Below are positions 9,194 through 17,510 of a stretch of DNA of 64,000 nt, one piece after another. Each line of letters begins with the position of its first letter. Positions within the stretch are counted from its first letter, which is position 1. The stretch covers positions 1,736,001-1,800,000 of the forward strand of contig NZ_CP060694.1 in NCBI RefSeq assembly GCF_014352935.1, in the 5' to 3' direction. Both the position numbers and the translations under genes were made by a program. The stretch is from Aliarcobacter cryaerophilus (GTDB lineage: Bacteria; Campylobacterota; Campylobacteria; Campylobacterales; Arcobacteraceae). Below the pieces are notes generated by a model that saw nothing but the letters and a program-made list of their open reading frames with translations, searched no databases and was not told the DNA's origin.

Positions 9194-9553
9194 CTATTTA
9201 AAATCTTTTTTTGAACTATCTAAAAGCTCTTGAGATGTTTGTATTCCTAAATACTCTTTAATTGGTTTTCCATCTTTAAAATAGATTAAAGTTGGTAACT
9301 TTTTTACACCATATTTTTTTGCTAAAACCAATTGATCTTCAATATTTACTTTAAAAATTTCAATACCATCAGGTTTTATAATCTCGAAATCTTCTAAATT
9401 ATTTGCCAAAATCTTACAAGGTGGACACCAAGATGCATAAAAATCTATAATTGCATTTTTACCTTTAATCTTTTCATCAAAATTATCAACTGTTAACTCT
9501 TCATAAGAAAATAAAAAGTTTGTAAATATTAAAAAAACTATAACTTTTCGCAT
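9194..9553 (-). CDS. Periplasmic thioredoxin-family protein
   Basis: 119 residues with an N-terminal signal-like hydrophobic stretch (about residues 1-16), then a complete thioredoxin fold with the active site WCPPCK near residue 43. The cis-proline loop is KLPTLIYF. The WCPPCK centre and signal peptide suggest a secreted reductant or chaperone-type thioredoxin rather than the cytoplasmic WCGPCK type. It is the first gene of a two-gene unit with dsbD, 9 bases downstream, so it is probably a DsbD client. TATAAT at 9575-9580 on the minus strand could be its -10. Confidence 0.85.
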   Translation of the reverse strand: MRKVIVFLIFTNFLFSYEELTVDNFDEKIKGKNAIIDFYASWCPPCKILANNLEDFEIIKPDGIEIFKVNIEDQLVLAKKYGVKKLPTLIYFKDGKPIKEYLGIQTSQELLDSSKKDFK

Positions 9554-9642
9554 ATATATCCTTTAAAAAATTAGATTATATATTAGATTAGTAAATGAAT
9601 AGTTTAAATTAAATATTATATTTACTTATAATATTTATTTTA

Positions 9643-10575
9643 TTATGCGCCTATACTATCTTTTTTAATTTTTCTTTTTATTGGATTTGTTGGACAATTT
9701 GGTTTTATATTTTGCTCTATATAGTCCATTATTTTTAATGCAACATTTATATTTGTTGATTTTTCAATTCCTTCTAACCCAGGACTTGAGTTTACTTCCA
9801 TAACCAAAGGTCCTCTTTTTGAACTTATCATATCAACTCCACAAACTCCAAGTCCCATAGATTTAGCAGCAGCAAGAGCTATACTTTTCTCTTTTCTATT
9901 TAATTTATATACACTAGCACTTCCACCTTGATGAAGGTTTGATCTAAAATCACCTTCTGAACCTTGTCTCTTCATAGCAGCAACTACTTCACCATTAACC
10001 ACAAAAACTCTTATATCGCTTCCACTAGCCTCTTCAATATACTCTTGAACAAGCAAATTTACATCCATCCCATAAAAAGCATCAAGAACAGATTTTGCTG
10101 CTTTTTTACTATCAACTAAAACAACTCCAACACCTTGAGTTCCTTCTAAAATTTTTAAAACCAAAGGCGTTCCACCACTTAATGCTATTACATCTTTTGC
10201 ATTTGATTTATTTGAGGCAAAAACTGTTCTTGGTAAATCAACACCATTTTTTGATAGAACTTGAAGACTTCTTAACTTATCTCTACTTCTTGTAAGTGCC
10301 AAATTTCCAGTCGTTGAGAATACATCTTGCATCTCAAAGTGTCTTACTATTGCTGCACCAAAAAATGTTCTACTTGCTCCAATTCGTGGAATTATTGCAT
10401 CTGGAACTTTTAAAATTTCCCCCTCATAATTTACAACAAGCTCATTTTTCATAATCTCTATTGTACATTTTAAATAATCAATAACTCGTACTTCCCAACC
10501 CTTATTTAAAGCCTCTTCAAATAATCTTTTTGTCGAATATAAATTTTCATTTCTTGATAAAATATAAACCAACAT
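9643..10575 (-). CDS. rimK: RimK-family ATP-grasp glutamate ligase
   Basis: RimK adds glutamate residues to the C-terminus of ribosomal protein S6. The 310-residue protein has the ATP-grasp layout: an N-terminal Rossmann-like domain, PLVLKILEGTQGVGVVL (ATP-binding lysine and glycine loop, near residue 145), the VQEYIEEASGSDIRVFVV block, and the C-terminal metal site VMEVNSSPGLEGIEKST near residue 260. The length matches E. coli RimK (300). It starts one base after the stop of a RimB-like gene, so the two are translated together. Other ligases of this group modify other targets, so S6 is the likely rather than the proven substrate. Confidence 0.88.
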   Translation of the reverse strand: MLVYILSRNENLYSTKRLFEEALNKGWEVRVIDYLKCTIEIMKNELVVNYEGEILKVPDAIIPRIGASRTFFGAAIVRHFEMQDVFSTTGNLALTRSRDKLRSLQVLSKNGVDLPRTVFASNKSNAKDVIALSGGTPLVLKILEGTQGVGVVLVDSKKAAKSVLDAFYGMDVNLLVQEYIEEASGSDIRVFVVNGEVVAAMKRQGSEGDFRSNLHQGGSASVYKLNRKEKSIALAAAKSMGLGVCGVDMISSKRGPLVMEVNSSPGLEGIEKSTNINVALKIMDYIEQNIKPNCPTNPIKRKIKKDSIGA

Positions 10576-10576
10576 A

Positions 10577-10999
10577 CTATTTTCCTTTTGTTAAATTCTT
10601 TTTTGAAACATCAACCAAAAATCTATCTTTTAAAAACTTTCTTCCTATTAACATAGGATATTTCATATCAGAACGATTTGTTAATGAAACTACAGTTTGA
10701 TAGACTTTTCCAGCAAATTTTACTTGAACTTTTATGGATGCTCTAGTTTGAACAACTCCATTTGAGCTTTTTACACTCTTTGTTTTATACAGTGGTATTT
10801 TTAATTTTTTTCCATGGTATGAAGGATGAATCTTATCTAATAATTTAAAATGTACGAAGTTATCTTCGTCCACAAATATATCATCACAATGAAGAGAATT
10901 TGAGTAAGCTCCTGTATCAATTTTTGCATCTAAATCAAAAAGCTCTAAATCCAAAATAGATATAGTTTCTACTCTTCCAATAGTTTTTAGTTGCGACAT
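10577..10999 (-). CDS. RimB-like retropepsin-fold protease (Zn_protease/RloA2 family)
   Basis: 140 residues. The key motif is KIDTGAYSNSLH near residue 25, an aspartic-protease-type D-T-G, followed by the family's MKYPMLIGRKFLKDRFLVD near residue 118, which resembles the second retropepsin signature. Family members are annotated as putative ATP-dependent zinc proteases, but the fold points to a retropepsin. In other bacteria such a gene (rimB) sits beside rimK and is reported to oppose or regulate S6 glutamylation. The one-base gap to rimK here agrees with that role. Confidence 0.8.
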   Translation of the reverse strand: MSQLKTIGRVETISILDLELFDLDAKIDTGAYSNSLHCDDIFVDEDNFVHFKLLDKIHPSYHGKKLKIPLYKTKSVKSSNGVVQTRASIKVQVKFAGKVYQTVVSLTNRSDMKYPMLIGRKFLKDRFLVDVSKKNLTKGK

Positions 11000-11049
11000 A
11001 AAACCCCCTAAATATAGAAGGAATTATATCACAATATATTTTTTTAGCT

Positions 11050-11274
11050 CTATTTTTTTAAATTTTTTGCTTTATTTAAAGCTTCTATTAATCCATCTAT
11101 ATTTTCATAAGGAATATGTGCTTTCCACTGAACATCTTCACCATTTAATGCAATCGCAATACTTACTATATCAGCTGTATTTGCACCATATGGCTCAGTT
11201 ACATTTGAAATAACAATTTTTCCTTTTTTTGTACCTGCTAAATCAAGCTCTTCTATTTTTGTAATAGTACTCAT
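11050..11274 (-). CDS. Small conserved-looking protein of unknown function (74 aa)
   Basis: I do not recognise a family. The start is set at the ATG at 11274 (MSTITKIEEL) because AAAGGAGAAAAG precedes it; a longer reading from 11310 lacks a ribosome site. The product is a compact, soluble, mixed alpha/beta protein with no membrane segment, cysteine or metal motif. It has an ENIDGLIEALNKAK amphipathic C-terminal helix and a lysine-rich end. Its content resembles transcription-coactivator-like small folds only in size. It stands between the GGDEF/EAL gene and the rimK pair and may belong to either transcript. Confidence 0.6.
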   Translation of the reverse strand: MSTITKIEELDLAGTKKGKIVISNVTEPYGANTADIVSIAIALNGEDVQWKAHIPYENIDGLIEALNKAKNLKK

Positions 11275-11333
11275 CTTTTCTCCTTTTATATTTTGATAAA
11301 ATTTATCCAAAAAATACTTTTTATAAGATTAAT

Positions 11334-12719
11334 TTATGAAAAATCCTCATCTGGTTTTCCAAAATAGTAACCTTGAAATTCATCTACATCAAGTTCAAGT
11401 AAAAGATTAAATATCTCTTCGCTATGTACATATTCAGCAATAGTTTTAATATTTAAAGTTTTACTAAAAGCAATTATTGATTTTACAATCTCATAAGAGT
11501 TGTTATCTTTATCTATATTTTTTATTAAACTTCCATCAATTTTCAAATAATCTGGTTTAAGTCTTATTATTCTAATAAAATTTGAATAACCACTTCCAAA
11601 ATCATCTATGGCTATTTTTACACCTAATTTTTTATATTTTAAAACAAACTCTTCTAAAAAATCATAATCACTTAAGTTTTCACTCTCTAAAATCTCAAAA
11701 ACAAGCCTATTTCTATCTTCAAACTTTAATTTTTCCAAAACATTATCTAAATAATCTATAAATTCATAATTTAAGATATCTTTAAAGCTCAAGTTTATAG
11801 TTATATTTTTTTGAGTTTTCAAAAGATTATCTAAACTTTTTGAGATAATAATTCTTGAAAGTTCCAAATACTGTTTTGTCTTAAATGAAATTCCTAAAAA
11901 TTTATCAGGAGTAAGAATAATAGCTTCATTATTAGAATCAAAATCTCTTATTCTCATTAAAGATTCATATTTTATTACTTCTTTTTTTCTATTTACTATT
12001 GGTTGATAAAAAGGAATGATTTTATTTTCACTAACTGCATTTTTTATCTTTTCACGCCAATAAAGTGACTGTATTATAAGCTCTTTTGAATCAAGTTCAT
12101 TATTATAAACAAAATAACTTTGATTTAATGATTTTGCTTTTTTTAAAGCCATAGCTGCTGTTAATATAGGCTCTTCTTGAAAAATTGAAATTCCCATAGT
12201 CATAGATACAACAATATCAACATTCAATTTATCAACAAAAATTTTTCGATTTAAAAATGTTTTATTTAACTCTTCAATTAAAATAAAAATATTTTCAAAT
12301 GGTATATTACTTATATTTGTAAGAGCAAAAATATCACCACTTAATCTATATGCAACTACATCATGAGTTTTTTCAAACTCTCTTAAAATATTTGATAGCT
12401 CTTTTAAAACCTCTTCTGCATTTATAAATCCATAAAGTTCATTTAAATCTTCAAAAGCATCTACATCAAGCAAAATAGCAACAACAGAATCTTTTCCTTT
12501 TATACTATCTTCAAGAGATTTTCTATTTTTAAGGCCTGTAAGCTCATCTTTATAAAGTCTCTCTTCTACCTCTTTTTTTGCATTATCAATAATTTTCTTA
12601 CGAATATTTTTTTCGTTTTTTAGTTCTCTTATATATAAAATTATAAAAAAAAGAGCTAAAAATGTGGTTGCAAATAAGAGAGTATTTAGCAAATCAATAT
12701 TTTGCAATTTTTTGACCAA
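11334..12719 (-). CDS. GGDEF/EAL membrane protein, probable c-di-GMP phosphodiesterase
   Basis: 461 residues: one N-terminal membrane helix (about 10-28), a short coiled region, a GGDEF domain (about 45-200) and an EAL domain (about 225-455). The GGDEF active-site loop reads RLSGDIFAL instead of GGDEF/GGEEF, so cyclase activity is probably lost. In the EAL domain the motif reads ESL (YESLMRIRD), but the other catalytic positions are present: FEILES, AIDDFGSGYSN, DYLKIDGS, the AEYVHSEE glutamate and QGYYFGKP. It should hydrolyse, or at least bind, cyclic di-GMP at the inner membrane. Its 5' end overlaps the end of psd by 26 bases, so the two are co-transcribed. Confidence 0.88.
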   Translation of the reverse strand: MVKKLQNIDLLNTLLFATTFLALFFIILYIRELKNEKNIRKKIIDNAKKEVEERLYKDELTGLKNRKSLEDSIKGKDSVVAILLDVDAFEDLNELYGFINAEEVLKELSNILREFEKTHDVVAYRLSGDIFALTNISNIPFENIFILIEELNKTFLNRKIFVDKLNVDIVVSMTMGISIFQEEPILTAAMALKKAKSLNQSYFVYNNELDSKELIIQSLYWREKIKNAVSENKIIPFYQPIVNRKKEVIKYESLMRIRDFDSNNEAIILTPDKFLGISFKTKQYLELSRIIISKSLDNLLKTQKNITINLSFKDILNYEFIDYLDNVLEKLKFEDRNRLVFEILESENLSDYDFLEEFVLKYKKLGVKIAIDDFGSGYSNFIRIIRLKPDYLKIDGSLIKNIDKDNNSYEIVKSIIAFSKTLNIKTIAEYVHSEEIFNLLLELDVDEFQGYYFGKPDEDFS

Positions 12720-13497
12720 ATTTTACATTTTGATTTAATAAGTTTTCTAAAACAACAAAATCTTTTTCCCAAATCATTACAACTGTAGAACCCATTTTAA
12801 AATAACCTAAACAGTCAGCTTTTGAGATTTCAATATTCTCATATGTATAAACTTTTATCTCTTTTGTATCTTTATTTGTTTCCACTCTTGGCTCAAATTC
12901 AAATACCATTTGACCAACATTTAAAGCTCCAACAAAGACCATATAAAAGATTTTTCCATCTTTTTCACACTCTAAAACAACTCTTTCATTTTGAACAAAA
13001 AGTTCAAGTTCTTTATTTAGATATTTTAAATTTACAGGATATAGTTTTCCAGGTACATGAATTAGTTTTTTTAACTTAAAATCAACTGGTGCATGGTATC
13101 TATGGTAATCTCTTGGTGATAAATAAAAATTCATAAATTCACCATTTTCTAATTTTGAAAAATTATCTCTACAATAATAAGTAAGAAGCTCTTCAACACT
13201 ATACTCCATACCTTTTATTTGTAAAGCTATATCATTTTTTAGCTTTCCACACTCTGTAATTAAACTATCAGTTGGCGATATAAAAATATCTTTTGAGCTA
13301 TCTATCTCTCTTTTGATTATCAAATCTCTTGTAAAAAGTTCATTTAAAGATTTGTAATGTTTTGAATTTTTAAACTCTTTTAAGTCTAATTTCATAAATT
13401 TTGTATAAGCACCATTTATCAACTCTTGAATAGGTCTTGGAAACTCTTTTTTCGCAAATTTACCAAAATATTGTGATAGTAGATTTGTAATATGCAT
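12694..13497 (-). CDS. psd: Phosphatidylserine decarboxylase proenzyme
   Basis: Psd makes phosphatidylethanolamine from phosphatidylserine at the inner membrane. The 267-residue proenzyme carries the self-cleavage site FKMGSTVVMIW, with Ser 237 becoming the pyruvoyl group of the small subunit. Catalytic His is seen in DYHRYHAPVDF (near residue 136), the usual charge-relay block. The length is typical of campylobacterotal Psd. The final LGST motif is varied to MGST, which is common in this phylum. It is followed by the overlapping GGDEF/EAL gene. It was probably made from a promoter in the 13498-13604 gap. Confidence 0.93.
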   Translation of the reverse strand: MHITNLLSQYFGKFAKKEFPRPIQELINGAYTKFMKLDLKEFKNSKHYKSLNELFTRDLIIKREIDSSKDIFISPTDSLITECGKLKNDIALQIKGMEYSVEELLTYYCRDNFSKLENGEFMNFYLSPRDYHRYHAPVDFKLKKLIHVPGKLYPVNLKYLNKELELFVQNERVVLECEKDGKIFYMVFVGALNVGQMVFEFEPRVETNKDTKEIKVYTYENIEISKADCLGYFKMGSTVVMIWEKDFVVLENLLNQNVKFGQKIAKY

Positions 13498-13604
13498 ATA
13501 TTCCCCCGTAATAATTAATACTTTATTCTAACTTTTTTTTACTATTTTGTTGCTTTAATAAATTTTTCGATAAGCTTTCCACTTTAAAATTGAAAGGTAA
13601 AATA

Positions 13605-13847
13605 ATGTATAAAATATTAATTCAAGATAAATGTAAATGTTTTTTAAATAGTAATTTAAATGGTAGCTTTGAGTTTTCCTCAAAAGATGATGCTCTTTTT
13701 AAAGCAATTGAAATAAAAAATATTATGAATAAAACTTTTTGTAAAAAACACAACTTCCAAATACAAGAGATGTTTAATAATTTGGTAATAAAATTTTACA
13801 AAGATGAACCTCTTAGCTCTTGCTGTGGAAATGGTTGTTGTATGTAA
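13605..13847 (+). CDS. Small protein with a cysteine-rich C-terminal tail (80 aa)
   Basis: I do not recognise a family. The ATG at 13605 follows GAAAGG with good spacing; a TTG fifteen bases upstream is less likely. The first 65 residues look like a small basic soluble domain with a CKC near residue 10 and a lone Cys in FCKKH. The protein ends SSCCGNGCCM, four cysteines in the last seven residues. Such tails bind metal, an iron-sulfur cluster or a thiol partner in other proteins, but nothing here says which. The gene is alone, divergent from psd and convergent with mqnE, with a shared terminator. Confidence 0.65.
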   Translation: MYKILIQDKCKCFLNSNLNGSFEFSSKDDALFKAIEIKNIMNKTFCKKHNFQIQEMFNNLVIKFYKDEPLSSCCGNGCCM

Positions 13848-13860
13848 TATATAAAGAACT

Positions 13861-13891
13861 AAAATTTATTAAATAACTTTTAATAAATTTT
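13861..13891. terminator. Bidirectional terminator (Cys-tail gene / mqnE)
   Basis: A perfect 13-bp stem, AAAATTTATTAAA with TTTAATAAATTTT, around TAACT. It starts 13 bases after the plus-strand stop and overlaps the mqnE stop codon at 13880. Confidence 0.7.
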
Positions 13892-14941
13892 CAGTTCATT
13901 ATAAACACTATCTCTTTCAACTGGAATAAATCCAGAATTTTTTATTAAATCAACAAACTCATTTTGAGCAACACCATGTTTGCTTTTTGCCCCTGCTGCA
14001 CTTTGTATTGACTCTTTTTCTATTGTTCCATCAACATCATTTGCACCAAATTCTTGAGCAATCAAAGCTAATTTTACAGTTGAAGTTGCCCAATATGCCT
14101 TAATATTTGGAATATTATCAAGTAAAATTCGTGAAACTGCGTAAGTTTTTAAAATTTCATTTGCAGTTACTGGCTCTTTTACTTTTAAATAGTTATTTTC
14201 TGTTTGAAAAACTAAAGGGATAAATGCATTAAATCCACCTGTAATATCTTGAAGATCTCTTAATCTTAAAATATGATCAACTCTATGTTCTCTTGTTTCA
14301 ATATGTCCAAAAAGCATAGTTGCATTACTTTTTTTACCCTTACTATGCCAAAGTTTATGAATTTCCAACCATTGCTCTGAGCTTACTTTTCCACCGCAGA
14401 TTCTTTTTCGCACCTTTTCATCAAAAATCTCAGCTCCACCACCTGGCATTGAATCAACACCACTTTTAATCATAGTATCAATAAGTTCTTCATAGCTCAA
14501 ATTATATTGTGTACTTAAAAAATGAATTTCAGCAGCTGTAAGAGCTTTTATATGTATATTTGGGAAATCTTTTTTAATTTTTTTAAATATATCCATATAC
14601 CACTCTAGTCCAGTATGTGGATTGTGTGCAGAAACTATATGAACCTCTTTTATTCCATTTTTAGATGAGTTTTTTACAGTTTCTAAAATCTCTTCATGAC
14701 TTAAAGTATATTGGTCTGGGTTTTTTCTACTTGCACTATATGCGCAAAATTGACAAACATCTTTACAAATATTTGTTGGATTTATATGTCTATTTATATT
14801 AAAATATGTCTTTTTTTGATGTTTTGCAACTCTTATTTTATTTGCATAATCTCCTAAAGTTAAAACATCTAAATCAAAAAGTTTAACTCCATCTTCATAG
14901 TTTAACCTAGTACCATTTTCTAGTTTATCAATCAAAGTCAT
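13880..14941 (-). CDS. mqnE: Aminofutalosine synthase MqnE (radical SAM)
   Basis: MqnE joins 3-[(1-carboxyvinyl)oxy]benzoate to S-adenosylmethionine, giving 6-amino-6-deoxyfutalosine, an early step of the futalosine route to menaquinone. The 353-residue protein has the radical SAM cluster motif CKDVCQFCAYSA (near residues 59-66), preceded by INRHINPTNI. MqnE-type blocks follow: SMPGGGAEIFDEKVRKRIC near residue 165 and FIPLVFQTENNYL near 235. The related MqnC has a different sequence around the CxxxCxxC and a different GGGAE block, so MqnE fits better. This pathway is the normal menaquinone route in Campylobacterota. Confidence 0.88.
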   Translation of the reverse strand: MTLIDKLENGTRLNYEDGVKLFDLDVLTLGDYANKIRVAKHQKKTYFNINRHINPTNICKDVCQFCAYSASRKNPDQYTLSHEEILETVKNSSKNGIKEVHIVSAHNPHTGLEWYMDIFKKIKKDFPNIHIKALTAAEIHFLSTQYNLSYEELIDTMIKSGVDSMPGGGAEIFDEKVRKRICGGKVSSEQWLEIHKLWHSKGKKSNATMLFGHIETREHRVDHILRLRDLQDITGGFNAFIPLVFQTENNYLKVKEPVTANEILKTYAVSRILLDNIPNIKAYWATSTVKLALIAQEFGANDVDGTIEKESIQSAAGAKSKHGVAQNEFVDLIKNSGFIPVERDSVYNELKIY

Positions 14942-14950
14942 ATTATCCTC

Positions 14951-15268
14951 TTATTTACAATCAAAATCTTTTGTATATGTTTTATCTTTTTGTTTAGATA
15001 CAAAACCTATACAAGTTTTATTTAAAGTGTTATCAAAAAATGTTAGCTTATAAACATAACTTTTCTCTTTAGTTATAGTATCTTCAACATTAATCCTATT
15101 TACTACTTTTAAATTTTTTATATCTTTATGTCCTAAGTCACTCAAAACTTCATTGAATTTTTGATTTTTTAAAACTTCCAACCAAATAAATATAAAAATT
15201 CCCAAAGCAATAATAATAGATATTATAACAATAGTTTTTTTAGGTAATTTTCTTGTTTCATAACTCAT
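14951..15268 (-). CDS. Small membrane-anchored protein of unknown function (105 aa)
   Basis: I do not recognise it. One membrane helix is seen at about residues 11-30 after a basic start (MSYETRKLPKKT), then a soluble domain of about 70 residues, presumably periplasmic. That domain holds two cysteines (in KTCIGFV and the C-terminal FDCK), which could form a disulfide. The start overlaps the end of the carbonic anhydrase gene by 11 bases and the stop is 9 bases from mqnE. It therefore sits inside one transcript with bioF-like, carbonic anhydrase and mqnE. Confidence 0.6.
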   Translation of the reverse strand: MSYETRKLPKKTIVIISIIIALGIFIFIWLEVLKNQKFNEVLSDLGHKDIKNLKVVNRINVEDTITKEKSYVYKLTFFDNTLNKTCIGFVSKQKDKTYTKDFDCK

Positions 15269-15911
15269 TTTTAAACTCTTCTAGTGGTTTAAATGTACAA
15301 TCACTTCCATCATAAAATTCTATACTTCCATTTTCTATTTTATAGTACCAACCATGAATTTGAAGCGTCCCCTCTTTTATTCTTCTAACAATATATGGGA
15401 AAGTCAAAAGGTTTTCCATTTGATAAACAATAGATACTTTTTCAGTTGTTCTATATAGTTGTTCTTTATCATTTTTATCAAGTGTTGCTAAAAGCGTATA
15501 CTCTTTTGCTTTTTTTCCTAATTCTAGCCATTTTTTAACATTTATCAAATCAGGACCATCTCCTAAATCTTGATACAAACTCTTACAAGCTCCACAATGA
15601 GAGTGTCCACAAACAATAATATGTTTAACTTCCAAAACATTTACAGCATATTCAATAACAGCACTTGTTCCGTGAAAATCTTCATCAGGATTATATGGTG
15701 GAACAAAATTTCCAACATTTCTAAGAGTAAACATATCTCCAGGTCTTGTATCTAAAACCAACTCAGGAGTAACCCTACTATCACTACAACCAATAAACAA
15801 AATATCTGGATTTTGTCCCTCTTTTGATAATTGTTTTAAATCTGTTTCATATTTCGAAAATCTAACTTCTCTAAATTTTTTGTTACCTTTGATTAAATCA
15901 TTTATTTGCAT
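15258..15911 (-). CDS. Beta-class carbonic anhydrase
   Basis: Interconverts carbon dioxide and bicarbonate with zinc. The 217-residue protein has the beta-class zinc ligands: FIGCSDSRVTPELV (Cys and the Asp-Arg pair, near residue 42) and CGHSHCGAC (His and Cys, near residues 101-104). There is no signal peptide, so it is cytoplasmic. The length matches the E. coli Can/CynT size. Its start overlaps the BioF-type gene by 14 bases. Bicarbonate supply would serve biotin-dependent carboxylation and anapleurotic reactions in a microaerophile. Confidence 0.92.
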   Translation of the reverse strand: MQINDLIKGNKKFREVRFSKYETDLKQLSKEGQNPDILFIGCSDSRVTPELVLDTRPGDMFTLRNVGNFVPPYNPDEDFHGTSAVIEYAVNVLEVKHIIVCGHSHCGACKSLYQDLGDGPDLINVKKWLELGKKAKEYTLLATLDKNDKEQLYRTTEKVSIVYQMENLLTFPYIVRRIKEGTLQIHGWYYKIENGSIEFYDGSDCTFKPLEEFKNEL

Positions 15912-17013
15912 TTAAATCCTTTATTAAATTGCAAGCTTTTTTCAGCTCATCAGAATTTATATCAATCTTCGCAATGAGTCGAATAATCGCATTTTTAACT
16001 GTTGGTTGCCTTATTGCACCAACCAAAAAACCATTTTCTTTTAAGATTTTTTGTATCTTTAAAACTTTTTTATTGTCATTTACTAGTATTGGAATTATAA
16101 GCGATTTTGAGCTTATTCCTAAATAGCCTTGGATTATACTTAAGTTATCCTTAATTTTTTGCTTTAATTTTTCTTTATTTCTTAAAATATATTTTAAACT
16201 TTCATATCCTAAAGCTGTATCAAAAAGAGAGGGAGCTGTTGAATAAATAATTGGTTTTGCCCTATTTTGTAAAAATTCTATTATGCTTTTTGAAGATAAA
16301 ATATATGCTCCATACGAACCATAAGCTTTACCTAAAGTACCCATTTTTATGTGGTTATTTTCTATTTTAATATTGTAATAATCAAAAATTCCCAAAAGAT
16401 TTTCACCAATAACACCTGAACTATGAGCTTCATCAACAATCAATAATGTATTATATTTTTTTGACAAATCAAAAATCTCTTTTTTTGCAATATTTCCGCT
16501 CATTGAGTAAACACCTTCAATAGCTATAATTTTTCGTCCTTTTGATGCACAATCTTTTAATTTATCTTCTAAATCTTTTTCATCATTATGAAAAAAAGTT
16601 ACAACTTGATTTTTAGGAAGAAGTTTAGAAGCTAATATTCCACTTGCATGATAATCTTCATCTATAAAAAGTGTATCACCTTTTCTAACTAAACTTTCTA
16701 TCATAGAGATATTTGCTAAAAATCCACTTCCAACAATAACTCCTTTTTCAAAACCATTTGCTTTACAGAGTAATTTTTCAAATTTTTTATGAATTTTGGA
16801 ATAACCATTTACAAGCATAGATGCTTTTGGAGAAAAATAGTGATTTTTATAAACTCTTTTAAATGCTTTTTTAAAAAGCTTCCTATTTTGTGCAAGTCCA
16901 AGATAATCATTTGAAGCAAGATCAAATAAATCTTTTCTAAAAACAACTCTTTTTCTAAATCTATTTGATTTTTTTATAATCTCTAACTCTTTTTCGTACA
17001 AAACCCTCTCCAT
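15898..17013 (-). CDS. bioF: PLP-dependent acyl-CoA:amino acid synthase, BioF type
   Basis: Class II aminotransferase-fold protein of the alpha-oxoamine synthase group, which condenses an acyl-CoA/ACP with an amino acid. BioF makes 8-amino-7-oxononanoate for biotin. The 371 residues show FDLASNDYLGLAQNRK near residue 30, GFLANISMIESL near 97, LLIVDEAHSSGVIG near 193 (the PLP-contacting Asp-x-His) and KMGTLGKAYGSYGAYI near 222 with the Schiff-base lysine. It is slightly short compared with E. coli BioF (384). 2-amino-3-ketobutyrate CoA ligase is the main alternative; no biotin neighbour settles it in this window. Confidence 0.75.
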   Translation of the reverse strand: MERVLYEKELEIIKKSNRFRKRVVFRKDLFDLASNDYLGLAQNRKLFKKAFKRVYKNHYFSPKASMLVNGYSKIHKKFEKLLCKANGFEKGVIVGSGFLANISMIESLVRKGDTLFIDEDYHASGILASKLLPKNQVVTFFHNDEKDLEDKLKDCASKGRKIIAIEGVYSMSGNIAKKEIFDLSKKYNTLLIVDEAHSSGVIGENLLGIFDYYNIKIENNHIKMGTLGKAYGSYGAYILSSKSIIEFLQNRAKPIIYSTAPSLFDTALGYESLKYILRNKEKLKQKIKDNLSIIQGYLGISSKSLIIPILVNDNKKVLKIQKILKENGFLVGAIRQPTVKNAIIRLIAKIDINSDELKKACNLIKDLNANK

Positions 17014-17137
17014 AAGTAATTTTAGATATGTAAAAATAGCATAAAAGTAAATTTTGAAAATATTTTTATAAAATGCTAGTTTACTGCTATTAAAATAAAT
17101 TATAATTCTTTTGTACTACAAAAGTATATACAATAAA

Positions 17138-17170
17138 ACCAAAGGTGTTTCTGCGACCTTCACCTTTGGT
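17138..17170 (-). terminator. Intrinsic terminator downstream of yraN
   Basis: ACCAAAGGTG and CACCTTTGGT form a 10-bp stem with a 13-base loop. In the minus direction it is followed by TTTTATTG. It lies 5 bases after the yraN stop and so closes the thiS-yraN transcript. Confidence 0.75.
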
Positions 17171-17174
17171 CTTT

Positions 17175-17507
17175 CTACATAGTAATATTTTCCAAAATTT
17201 CAATTGAATCATCATTTACAATAATTGCATCAATACAAAATGCTACATCTAATTTTTTTATTTGTAAATAATAATCTACACTTCTTTTTATTTTTGATAA
17301 CTTAGATTTTGTCAAATTTTGAACTGCTGCCTCAAAACTGTTAGCAGATTTTACTTCACAAAAATGATAAATATTATCTTTTTTTGCAACAATATCAATC
17401 TCTCCTAGCTTTTTAGCATAAAAATTTGTCTCTACTATTATATAATTTAAGTCAATTAAAAAAGATATTGCTCTTTTTTCAGCAAAATCTCCTTTTTCTC
17501 GACTCAT
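17175..17507 (-). CDS. YraN/UPF0102-family endonuclease-fold protein
   Basis: 110 residues. The family has a restriction-endonuclease-like core of the Holliday-resolvase type, but no settled function. Seen: GDFAEKRAISFLIDLNY near residue 6, KLGEIDIVAKKDNIYHFCEVKS near residue 35 (the D-E-x-K-like catalytic pattern: Glu-Ile-Asp and Glu-Val-Lys), and a C-terminal IEILENITM. The length is that of the family. It lies 3 bases downstream of thiS. Notably the usual rnhB or rplS neighbours of other bacteria are absent here. Confidence 0.82.
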   Translation of the reverse strand: MSREKGDFAEKRAISFLIDLNYIIVETNFYAKKLGEIDIVAKKDNIYHFCEVKSANSFEAAVQNLTKSKLSKIKRSVDYYLQIKKLDVAFCIDAIIVNDDSIEILENITM

Positions 17508-17510
17508 AAA

